This document shows, one piece after another, positions 53,206 through 64,000 of a stretch of DNA of 64,000 nucleotides. The notes beneath the pieces were generated by a model. That model ran no database searches, was not told the DNA's origin, and saw only the letters and a program-made list of their open reading frames with translations. The position numbers were made by a program, and so were the translations under genes. Origin of the DNA: Cytidiella melzeri (lineage: Eukaryota > Basidiomycota > Agaricomycetes > Polyporales > Irpicaceae); assembly GCA_022592445.1 (NCBI GenBank), contig JABYQR010000034.1, positions 1 to 64,000 on the forward strand, read 5' to 3'. Numbering within the stretch: position 1 is the stretch's first letter; every line of letters starts with the position of its first letter.

Positions 53206-55266
53206 ATGATCATTCTCCAGACATTGGCGTGCATCGGTCTCGCGTACTTCGCGTTCGCTCAATTCTCAAACGTATACGACAAGCATGTAACGAGCCAATA
53301 CACCGTGACCAGCCATGCAGACCAGAACGACGGGGACATTACGCCACTGCATCTATCAGCTCTCTCCTCAAGAGACGACTTCACTACATTGGAACACCCC
53401 CGCTTTCCCGCTTATCAGGTGCGCGTGAAGAAGACAAATTTCTGCGATCCTACGGTGAAGTACGCATATTGCATTCCTTGATATGAATTATTGTCAGTTG
53501 AACGTTGGGCGTTAGTGTGTATACAGGATACTTAGACGTCGACTCCGGCGCAAAACACCTGTTTTTCTACTTTTTCGAAAGTCGCAGAAACCCTGCCAAA
53601 GGTATATAATCCCGTAATCAAAGTCGTGGGCGTGCGCTTGCTAAAACAAGGCCTTCTCAGATGACGTTATGATGTGGATAAACGGAGGTAAGAGATTGTT
53701 TGCAATGAGACATAGGAAACCCTGACGGAAATTATCACGCCCAGGTCCCGGCTGTTCGTCATCCACGGGCTTGCTCATGGAACTAGGACCCTGTAACATC
53801 GACATGAACAACATCTCGTCGAATGGCACAACTTGGAATCCATACTCTTGGAACAACGAAGCGAACATATTCTTCCTTGATCAGCCGTAAGCAAGAATTT
53901 TGTCGCGACGGTTACCGCTAACATTCATCACAGAGTTGGTGTTGGTTATTCGTACGCCGAGCATGGTGAGACTGTGGAAACGACTGAGGACGCAGCAAAG
54001 AATGTGCATGCTTTCATCAATATCTTCTTCGACACCTTCCCGCAATTCTCTGGACGTCCGCTTCATTTGTCCGGCGAGTCTTACGCAGTGAGTACATGTT
54101 ACTAGCCGAACATTTGGCATGTTAACATGCGCATACAGGGTCGCTATCTACCTGCATTTGCCAGTTACATTTATGACCAAAACCAGATTGCGAAAACGGC
54201 AGGACTAGCGACACTCAATTTGACCAGTGTGATAATTGGCAATGGCATCACCGATATCTCAACGTAAGTGGTCCTATGCCGCAATGCGATAGTTTTACGA
54301 CTGACCGCTGGCTCACATAGATTATACGATGGTCGTTATCAAATAGAGTGCGGCACTGCGGCGTTGGAGGTCCCCTTCCAACATATTAGCACCTGCGTTC
54401 ACATGAAGAGAGCTGTAAGCGCAACCACACGTTCTTTACCGCTGTTCACACACTCAGCAAAGGTTTACAGCTTCCGAGATGCAATGAAGCGATGCGTCGA
54501 GCTTGTGTGGATAGTTTCGATTTGATCGACTGTCGCGCTGCAGTAGCCTTCTGCGACGCCGAACTCAGCACAGGTTACTGGGCTAGCGGTACGTCCGTCG
54601 TCTACCACTTTTTCGAAGCTTGTCTTGATACTGTCTGCAGGGCGGAATGTCTATGATGTGTCAAAGGTCAGCCTGAGCAATGCAATTCTGATGCATCTAA
54701 TGATTGATTTTGATGGTGATTGTGTAGATGTGTGAAGGAGATGCATTATGCTATCGCGAGCAGACGTTCATTGCCGACTACCTGAATAGACCCGAAACGC
54801 GGAGATTGCTGGGTGCTGAGTTGCCCAACAACTTTACTGGGTGCAGTCGCGATGTCGGCATGGGGTTTTCGGTCCATATGGACAAGTATGCCGTGCCTTC
54901 CCAGTTCTACGTCTCTGGCCTGCTAGAGCGGGGTATACCGATACTTATCTACGCTGGCACGTACGACTGGCAGTGCAACTGGGTGGCCAACAAGCTGTGG
55001 GTGGACAAACTGGACTGGCAGGGGAACAAGGCGTATGTACAGCAAGAGTGGCGCGAATGGATAGTGGATGGGGAGAAAGCGGGGGAGACGAAGTCCTCGG
55101 GCGTTCTCACATTTGCTACCATTCGCGGGGCAGGCCACATGGGTAAGCTTCACCTAACGCGGCGACTTCTGGTTTGGCTGACGATCACGATTGCATAGTT
55201 CCTCACGACAAGCCTGCGGAATCTTTTACGATGGTTTCGCGATGGTTGGCTCGGGAGGACCTGTGA
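53206..55266 (+). CDS. Secreted/vacuolar serine carboxypeptidase (S10), 11 exons
   Basis: Model join(53206..53459, 53516..53601, 53661..53687, 53745..53886, 53934..54087, 54139..54263, 54321..54414, 54471..54588, 54641..54666, 54728..55142, 55199..55266) gives 502 aa. The start at 53206 yields a signal-peptide-like [18 protein letters not shown]. The WINGGPGCSSS oxyanion loop, Ser219 in GESYAGRY, Asp422 in [10 protein letters not shown] and His479 in GAGHMVPHDKP form the complete catalytic set. TGYLD and [16 protein letters not shown] are family blocks. Several NxT/S sites suggest N-glycosylation. The enzyme removes C-terminal residues from peptides in the vacuole or outside the cell. Exons of 27 and 26 nt are present. 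Confidence 0.95.
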
Positions 55267-55890
55267 GCAGATGTGAGCATTCACGCACCCAGTGTTCTGG
55301 GTTTATTTGTGACAACAAATGTTGATCAACTGTCGCAGGCGTGGTGCCAGTGTAAATTGTGCGTATGTCAGCGAGCATGTACTCGTAATTGAATCTGTTG
55401 CTAGAAAGTTTGAGCACCCAGCTGCACGATGTTTCAGGGGATGCTCTGGCGTTGTTTGTCTCGATTTCGAATGCCGGACACATCATTTCGCAGGTGAGTC
55501 GGCCTTGCAGAGAAATGGAGGTGTTCTTTGGATACGTAGCAACCTGCGTATATCACCATGGTGATCATGGAAAACAAGTTGATCCCATCCGACGTCCCCG
55601 AGCTCGTTCCCATCAAACACACCGTTGATTGGCTGTACAACAATATAAGTCGTCGCGATGGTCGTTGTCCCAACTCACCCCTTCCCTCCCGCCTCCAGTC
55701 TCTTCGTCTTTCTCTCTCTCGGTACGTCTGCACAGCAATGCTGGAGTCTGCTAATGTCTCATCATCTCACTCGTTCACAGGTACTTTAGGGCTGCCCGGT
55801 AGCGCCCCTGGTCATTCATTTCGTTCAAGCTTTCCTTTGACATACAGCAGGCTCTCTTCTTGCTTCGACAGCATCACTCTCAAGTCCACC
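55267..55890. other. Promoter region of the ferritin-like gene
   Basis: About 620 bp. Short frames near 55390-55730 show no domain. The last 100 bp are CT-rich and precede an ATG in the context CACCATGCG. Confidence 0.5.
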
Positions 55891-57503
55891 ATGCGTTTCT
55901 CTGCATCTGTTGCCGCCGCCCTAGTGGCTCCCGTGCTCGTTTCTGCCCTCCCAGTCAGGCGCGCAGCTGACCCTAACGATATCCTTGTCCTCCGTACGTT
56001 GTGAGCGAACTCTTTTCAATGAACTAGGACTAACGACATCTTTCAGAGTTCGCCAATGTTTTGGAGCAGTTGGAGACGCAATTCTACACCCAAGCGCTGC
56101 AAAAGTTTGTTGCCGAGGACTTCATTACCGCAGGATTCGCGGACCCCACGATTCCTATCCAGCAGTTCACATCTATCCAGAATGACGAAGCGACCCACAC
56201 TACTATTCTTGAGGTATGCTGCTATCTGTTTTGCCGAGGAGATTTCAGGCGCTTAGTCTGACCCTCCACAGACAACATTGCTAGCTATAGGAGGCGAGGC
56301 TATTACCGGGTGTACGTTCAACTTCGACTCTGTGCTCGGAAGCGTAGCCGAGATGGCTCCGGTTGCACGAGTGGTTGAGGATGTGGGAGTTGCTGCCTAC
56401 ATTGGCGCACTTCACCTTATGTCAGATCCTAGTCTGCTCACCGCCGCCGCTTCTATCGCCACAGTAGAAGCTCGCCACCAGACGATCTTGAACGTCTTGA
56501 ACGCCGGAACCTCAATTCCTCAGGCGTTCGATTTGGCCTTTACGCCTTCTCAAGTCCTCGCAATCGCCAGCCCGTTCATTTCAGGATGTGATATCCCTGT
56601 TCCAGGTAAACTCGCCGGTCTCACCACCGTCCGAACTTCAGCTGATGTTTGTCTTAACCAGCCAACCCTACGCTTTCTGTTACAAACACCGGCACTATTT
56701 CCCCAGGAACTACACTGTCTTTCTCGTCGGCTGCTATCAACGGAAGCATTCCCACCTCTGTAAGAAACCTATCTAAGAATACTTTATGAGTGTTACTAAC
56801 TATATTCCAGAACTTGACCTGCCAAATGTTAGTTGGTGGCGCCCCTGCAGCGCTCGTTTTCCCTATCGACGCCTGCGTGGTTCCTATGGGTATCGACGGT
56901 CCCGTCGCTCTGTTCGTCACAAACGATCCTCAGCCCCTCAGCCCGAGTATCCTCATCTCAACAGGTACCATCATTGCTGGGCCGATGATCGCTTACATCG
57001 ACACCATCCCCAACCAACTGGCCTCTGTTGCGATTCAAGGCTCTTCTGGATCGTCATCGTCGGACTCGTCTACCTCTCCTTCGTCTGGGCCATCTGACTC
57101 GGCGTCCCCCACGTCTGCCTCTGACCCAAGCGTCGCCACTGCAGTAGCAACCGACTCGAGCGTCGCCACTGCAGTGACATCCGACTCAAGTCTCGCCACT
57201 GCAGCAGCATCCGACCCTGCTGGCACCGCAGTCTCCTCTGCCTTCATTTCCGCCACGACCTCGCTGGCCACCCTCACACCCGACGAGGCCAGCTCGCTCA
57301 TCGCCAGCGTCTCTGCTGCCACCGCCACAGGAAGTGCCGCAGTCGCCTCGCCCTCTGCAGCTGCACCGACCGACAACAACGCTGCGACTTCAGTCGTCCA
57401 AGCACTCGGAGGCCCGAACATGTACACCGGCCCCATCGCCAACGGCACGATCACCGTCGTCGGCTGGTCACAGGTTCCCATCCCGAAAAGCAGCTCCACT
57501 TAA
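55891..57503 (+). CDS. Ferritin-like (Rds1-type) secreted protein, 5 exons
   Basis: Model join(55891..55993, 56047..56213, 56272..56605, 56662..56759, 56811..57503) gives 464 aa. MRFSASVAAALVAPVLVSALP is a clear signal peptide followed by a basic site (RRA). The ferritin-like helical domain spans about residues 35-205 with LEQLETQFYTQAL, IQNDEATHTTILE and ATVEARHQTILN; Glu/His pairs of the di-iron type are visible. A domain of about 100 residues follows and then a Ser/Ala/Thr-rich tail with three degenerate copies of a DSSVATAV-like unit. In fission yeast rds1 is induced by starvation and stress. The role here (metal-dependent oxidation or stress protein at the cell surface) is inferred. No GPI signal is seen. 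Confidence 0.88.
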
Positions 57504-58027
57504 GGTTCTAGTAGTGGCTCGCGTCGGAACGGACAAAAATATCGTTTTCTCTGTTGTTGCATGGACATACACACCCATACCTCAAGAGGTCTTGATGATT
57601 TCTTGGGGGTACATTACTGAACTGGCGGACATCTCAGTTGCTTTTCATGAGTATACGAATGGTGGACTTTTGTGTTTAATCGCTTGGCTGACGCGATACC
57701 TTTTTGTCGTGATTAGAGAGAGAGAAATTGTTTTCCCCTGCTTCCTTTGCTGTACCTGTCGTACTGTAATCGTTGTTGCACACCTCTCTGTACCGCGTCG
57801 TAGAGAATACACAGAATATATTGGGGGTGGGAATGATGGTACAAGCGACGGAGTCTGTGTGCTACAGATGTGTCGCCATGGATGACGATCTGGTATGGAT
57901 TACGATGGTGAGTATTGGTATATACAGGGGTGAGTCCACTGTTGTGCATGCATGCATGAAATCCGTGAATGTTAAGTAATGTGCCGTGAAAATCCTACAG
58001 ATATGATCAACGTCTCCTGCTTGTGCT
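57504..58027. other. Convergent 3' region
   Basis: About 520 bp between converging genes; 3' UTRs only, with no gene signal. Confidence 0.5.
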
Positions 58028-59963
58028 CTAGTCGCTTTCGTCGCTGGTGGTAACATCGTCCGAATCATCATCGTCCCCGACCCCCTCTTCCCAAGTATCC
58101 CCCAAGTGAGCCTCCAACTCGCGCGTCAGCTCGCTCTCGAGAAAATCGTTGTCGTCTACCTCCTCCTCGTCTACCTCGATGGCCTCGTATTCGTCTGCGG
58201 AGTCGTTGGCGTCATCCCCGGCACCGATACCAAGATTCTCAATTGGTCCGGTACTGTTCTCAAAGTCGTTCACTTCTTCCATACCGTCCAGAAGGCCACC
58301 AAGATCAGGATCAAAGGTTTCGGAATTGACATGGGCTGATGGTTCCGGTATAATCTCGATCATCTCGATACGACGTATCTGAGGTTCGGGAGACTTCTGC
58401 TTTCTGGAAGTTGAAGTGGTTTGAAGGACCTCGTCCCATTCCTCGTCTTCCGAATCGTCAGCAGGAAGAGCAAGAAGCGTGGGGGCAGTGCGTGATGGCC
58501 CAGGAAGGTCCAGCGGAGCGGACGGCAGAGCTACGCCTTCGCTACCAGGTAAAGCCAAACAGACAGGCTCTTTTTTCTTGGGCGGTTCTATCTTCGGGGG
58601 AGGGCGAGTAGGAACCGCTCTCGGTGGAGGAGACGGCCTTGCTTTCTTCGCGGCTGGTGGCTGAGTCGGTGTATCCTGAGGCAACTCGCGCTTCTTGGGG
58701 GACAAAGTCTTCGAAGGCTTCCGAGACGTTTCTGAACTTGAGGCCAACGAGGAAGACAGTGGTTTCGGGGGTAAAGGATGAGTTGGCGGAACAGGCGGAG
58801 AAAGGACTTGGGCTGTTAGAGGCGCAGGCGGTGGCGTCGCAGCCATCGTGGGTACCGCTTTCGAACGAATAGCAGCGACTGCCGCAGCTAAATTCTTGCC
58901 TTTCGCTTTTACTTGGGCTTTAGGTTGCGCTGCAGTTACTGGAGCTGCCCTAGCCGTTGTGGATGTGGCACGTTTAACCTCCCCTTCGCTTTCTTCCTCC
59001 TCCTCCTCCCTTTTAGCGATATGTAAGGAGGGAGGAGCTCGTGTCTTTGTAAACGATAGGGTCTTTTCTTTCTGCGTATCTTTCTTCGGTGGCGCAGGCT
59101 TCCTCTGGCGTTCTGATGCCAGATAGTCATCTTCGGGGTTCCCTACCGCATCTTGATCTGCGCCAGAAGGAATGCGTTCTAATTCTGCCTCAAGCTGCTC
59201 AGCAGCTGTCTGTGGACGTTTCTTCACGCTGTTTGCTAGGGGAGCGTTAGACGACGCGGTGGAGTTTGAAGTCGACGGACGAGAGGACGGTAATGCTGGT
59301 AGGAAGACATCATATCAGCGAAGGAGCATTGTGCATAGTCACAGAACGTACGTGAACCGGTGTGACGCGATGTCTTGGCAGTCTTACGATCATATATCAA
59401 GTTAACATATGAATCCAGCTTCTCGAGGGTAAACGACTGAGGACACCAACGTGAGTGTGCAGTTTACAGTAGAGTGCCACTTGTACAAACCCCCAGGACT
59501 TCGTCGTATATCAGAACGCACTCCACTTCCTTAGCAATGGTCTCATGTCCTACGAATACATGCCCACCCTCGTCCGACTAGGGACCATCAGGTTGGTGTG
59601 GGACATGTAAGTACGGTTCAGAACATACCTGTGAGTTAGCTCGCTCGACAGTAACGGTCGTTGTATCCTGTCCTTTCCTCACGTCAATGGTACCAGGCTT
59701 CGCCGAATCAACCGACGGAGGGATGAAATTGTCTGCGGCAAAGGAACACATAACCTCGTAAGCATCCCATCAAATGCTGCGATTGAAGGAGTGTTGATGA
59801 AAAGACACGCACAACGCAGCGAGTAGAAGTCCGGTTCCGGAAACTTGCTTTTCTGTAGTGGCTCATTCTTGCGAGCCTTGATTACACGGGCGAGCGACTT
59901 GCCGACCTTAGCGGGATATCGACCTGCAGCTGGCATCCAAGCACTGGATGAAGTGTTCGCCAT
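58028..59963 (-). CDS. EAF-family RNA polymerase II elongation factor, 5 exons
   Basis: Model complement(join(58028..59295, 59352..59436, 59491..59577, 59629..59732, 59813..59963)) gives 564 aa; an in-frame Met 16 codons upstream (60011) is possible. The N-terminal 130 residues form the EAF domain: DFYSLRYNFIPPSVD, GHETIAKEVECVLIYDEVLGSFTLEKLDS. The remainder is low complexity: Pro/Ala/Lys-rich, then an acidic Asp/Glu-rich C-terminus with EEWDEVLQ and a D/S/T-only end. EAF proteins partner ELL to stimulate transcription elongation, and their acidic C-terminus acts in activation. An ORF scan shows only the low-complexity part; the domain lies in four small 5' exons. Confidence 0.88.
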
Positions 59964-60319
59964 TGGGACGACACGGCAGCGAGGTCGCTGATGGTGGTGG
60001 TGGGGGAACAAGGAGCGCGGACAACATTCCTGGGCCCTGGGTCCCCGACGATCTCTGATGCTACAGCCAGAAAGGCGCTAAGGCCATAGCGCGGGAACAA
60101 ATCCTTTTATCAAAATGCGATCGTTGCTATATATTTGTGCATTGAGCGCTTCTCAAGTTGCGCCACCACTTGTTTCTGCCACCACCTAATACTGTACTAC
60201 TGTAACACACGCAAATCAAGACAATGATACTGCTACAAGACCAGCGAGAAAATAATGAGCACACAATTCGCTATACCCAGTGTCGATCCTGCGGATCAAC
60301 CTCTTCCGAGTCCATCTAC
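59964..60319. other. Spacer between EAF promoter and EFM6-like 3' end
   Basis: About 355 bp, with both neighbours on the minus strand. It includes the EAF promoter; no gene or repeat is seen. Confidence 0.5.
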
Positions 60320-61321
<1,002 letters not shown>

Positions 61322-61730
61322 CGCAACGTGGTGCAAACAGGTGTTGGCCTCGTGTACGACAGAGTGCTCACCACCAATCACAATGCTGCGAAGGTGTTCG
61401 CGGAGAGAGAAAGAGTGAGGGTGGTCTTGAGCTTGATTATTTCTTGGGCGCGTCAACATGAAGTGAGGCACTCTCTCACGACTCCATTCCAACTTCGCCG
61501 CCGCTTATAATCGCCCTCACCTCCCTTCCTCCTACTACCACTCCTTCTCCCTGCTCACCCCAACGACACCCACGCGTCCCTTGACGGTGTGCTTCGTCTC
61601 CCCATTCTCTGTATAATCTAGCTAGCTGCTTGCCCGCGGCGTATCGACGCGTCCAGGAAAGCGTCGGCACAGTTAGGTTGTACCAATCCTTGACGGACAC
61701 CTTTTCTGTATTTTCCCTTCTTCAGCCCGA
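61322..61730. other. Divergent promoter of EFM6-like and CBM48 genes
   Basis: About 410 bp, strongly CT-rich on the plus strand towards 61700. No clear TATA box was found. Confidence 0.5.
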
Positions 61731-63299
61731 ATGGCGACGTCTGACACCTACGAGGCTCAGTTCAGATGGTGAGCTCAAGCTGTCGCGAGTCTCTGTTTCC
61801 AACCACTCATGTTGCTCTACGTAGGCCCCATACCGATGCCAACAGCGTGATAGTCACTGGTGAATTCGATGCTGTAAGTGTTCCCTTCCGTAAACTCTCT
61901 TTACTCCCGTCACTCATCCCACCACCGCCAGTGGACTGGCTCACATCGTCTGACGCGAACGGCGAACGGGTTCGAGGGCACCGTTCAGGTCCCTTGGGGT
62001 CGCAAGATTGCCTACAAATACATCGTTGACGGCCGATGGACAACCACAGACGACCAGTCCACCGAGTTGGATACGATAGGTAACCTCAACAACATCTTCC
62101 ATGCGCCGGCTCGTCCTGCGACACCGAAAGCGCAACCTGTACCCACGCCGGAACCTTCTGTCACACCGGAGAAGCCCTCGCAACCCACGTATGCTACTGG
62201 AACACTTAACGGCATCTTCAACAGTGCAAAAAATGCCGCCGTGGCAATGGTCGAGGCAATGGCGCCTGGTACAACCGAGACTCCTCAGCCGACCCCCGCC
62301 GTCGGCACTGACTCCAGTAAAGAGCAGGCTTGGGGCGTCGCAGTAGTGGTGCAGGATCACATCGTGAACCCTTCTACTGAAGCTGCTCAGGCGGTAGCTG
62401 AGACGGTACAGTCGAAGGTGGAGTCAGTCACGGCGCCTGTCCCCAACCCCGAGGCTGCACCCGCTGAAGCGGCAGTACCAACTCCAAAGGAGGAAGTTAA
62501 TGCTGAAGCCGTCTTGCCTGTACCGGTCGAGGAAACGTCTACCGCGCCAATTGTGCCGGTGCCCGTTCTTCCCTTGACTGCGGCAGCAGAGGCACCAGCA
62601 ACTAATGGCCAAGCTGCAAAGCCACTGGATACGGAGATAGTTGATGGTGCTGCCACTATCGAGACAAAATCTGAGCTGTCGACACATAGCCCCGCCGTCG
62701 TGCCTGATGTCCAGCCATCAACCCATACTCCTATCGTCAATGGCTCGGTTCCCTCGGCAGAACCTGCATCTGCCACTGAGACCGGTCCTTTAGCTACGAC
62801 CGACGTTGCTCACGATGCGCCATCAACACATAGTCCCGTCGTCCTCACTACTCGTAAATACGAGCCCCTTACACCCGCACCTCTCGCAGATGCTCCCACC
62901 ACAGTCGAATCCAAACCTCCTCCTATTACCAATGGTGTCAACGGCTCGTCTGCAGAGAAGCCTACCCAAATCGATCTCCCTGCACCTACACAGCCGTCCG
63001 TTCTAGCTCCTGGCACCCCTGCGATAAACGGAAAGCCTGCTGAGACGCCGTCGGCGACATCTAGTCCTCCGAATTCGCCTCGCAAGGACAGGAAGGGCGC
63101 ATTCCCGACCTTTGGACGTCACCACAGACAGTCGTCGTCTGCGTCAGTGTCCACTTCCGGGGGAACGCCCGACGAGCACGGTTCTGTGGAAAGTCCGTCC
63201 CGCAAGGGCACGATGAAGAAGAAGCGGACCAGCAGCTTCTTCGGCAAAGTGAAGCACATCTTTTCTGACGACTCGAAGAAGAACAAGGACTCTTCGTAA
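61731..63299 (+). CDS. CBM48/AMPK-beta-type glycogen-binding-like protein (Crp1/Mdg1-like), 3 exons
   Basis: Model join(61731..61768, 61825..61873, 61932..63299) gives 484 aa. The first 90 residues form a CBM48 domain: YEAQFRWPH, VIVTGEFDAWTGSHRL, GFEGTVQVPWGRKIAYKYIVDGRWTT and STELDTIGNLNNIF. The rest is low complexity, rich in Pro, Ala, Thr, Glu and Val, with repeated THSP-V units (STHSPAV, STHTPIV, STHSPVV). A basic Ser/Lys-rich C-terminus follows (GTMKKKRTSSFFGKVKHIF). This layout matches yeast Crp1/Mdg1, which are implicated in G-protein signalling and DNA cruciform binding. An RGS gene is also in this window, but that is not evidence of a link. Confidence 0.88.
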
Positions 63300-64000
63300 G
63301 GTAGAGACGGACGCTGCGCTTCGACACGCGGGACATGCTTCTGACACACACGACCATCACGTCCTAGAACAGCTGTGTTCCGTGGGTCGCTGGTCGGTCA
63401 GTAGAACGGAGGACGCTTTTCCATGACAAAGGGGGTTTCAGGGTGCCATGGTGGTCTATCCCTCTTTTCCTTCACGCTTTCTGATGTTCATATTATGACT
63501 TCGCATAAGACGTACGACTATATTCTCCTCTTCTCTTTCTCTGACGGGTTTGCAAACTTGTCTCTTTTTCGTAGTTAGCTCTCATGTCTTGTAAGGGTTT
63601 TTGCTTAATGATTGAGATACCATCTGTTATTCCACGTTGATTGATGGTCTGCACGAAATCGTATCTTGAGAATTCAGAATGAGCAGGTATGGCGTACCCA
63701 GATATCCACGATAATGATGATATTACCTACAGACTAATGTCGCGACTGAGTCAAATGCGACGGTCCCCAGCCACTCTTAGCGAAAGGATGATCATGTTCG
63801 CCGAAGGCAGTCACACCTAGGCCAGCTGAGGCCACAATCGATCACGAGCATGCTCCTCCATGGATCCAGGGAGTCAATGGCGATACCTCAAGCCTGAGAT
63901 GGCGAGAGTGGCGAGGTCCCTCAGCAGAGATAATGTTTGCAAGATGCTCGAAAACTCGCCTGCCAGGTTTGGTGGCTTGAAGCGCAAGGCGAATGTGCCT
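63300..64000. other. 3' flank of the CBM48 gene, no gene seen
   Basis: About 700 bp to the window edge, with only short shadow ORFs. A gene could begin beyond the edge. Confidence 0.5.

Overview
The window is nuclear DNA from a filamentous basidiomycete, most likely an Agaricomycete. The evidence is the gene style: nearly every gene is broken by many 43-90 bp GT-AG introns, intergenic spaces are short, and the proteins are fungal housekeeping types. I cannot name the species. Most gene models below were built by hand: I followed protein-family continuity across frames, chose splice sites, and checked that exon lengths add up to an open frame. Protein lengths are those of the spliced models.

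Region 1 (1-7.2 kb) is an apparently intact tyrosine-recombinase retrotransposon of the Ngaro type (177-6295). It has split direct repeats in the order A1 - ORFs - B1 A2 B2, a Gag-like zinc-knuckle ORF, a reverse transcriptase/RNase H ORF that only reads through if a 271 bp intron is removed, and a tyrosine recombinase ORF. It abuts a small spliced gene of unknown function whose 5' end cannot be found.

Region 2 (7.7-28.9 kb) holds a large low-complexity coiled-coil protein, an isochorismatase-family hydrolase, a DUF1748 mitochondrial microprotein, OST2/DAD1, a SOD-fold mitochondrial ribosomal protein, STI1 with a perfect heat-shock element, an ARA2-like aldo/keto reductase, an NDUFA4-like respiratory subunit, the nucleoporin NUP160/NUP120, a 2.3 kb gene-poor stretch and a small orphan gene.

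Region 3 (29.2-39.2 kb) holds a cytochrome-b5-like MAPR membrane protein, a DEP-RGS regulator of G-protein signalling, an orphan coiled-coil protein, an alpha/beta-hydrolase-fold protein apparently lacking its nucleophile, and UDP-glucuronate decarboxylase (UXS1).

Region 4 (39.4-53 kb) is rich in RNA and ribosome-making genes: bystin (ENP1) and NOP9 (convergent), NCS6/CTU1 (divergent from NOP9) and NOP58. Between them lie an F-box-like gene with a frame-disrupted 3' end, a degenerate tandem repeat, and ERG27.

Region 5 (53-64 kb) holds a secreted serine carboxypeptidase, a ferritin-like Rds1-type secreted protein, an EAF transcription elongation factor, an EFM6-like lysine methyltransferase and a CBM48 (Crp1/Mdg1-like) protein.

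Apart from the retrotransposon the genes are a normal chromosomal mix without operon logic. Shared themes are ribosome/snoRNP biogenesis, mitochondrial function and secretory or sterol metabolism. I saw no CRISPR array, rRNA or convincing tRNA, and no accessory defence or biosynthetic cluster.
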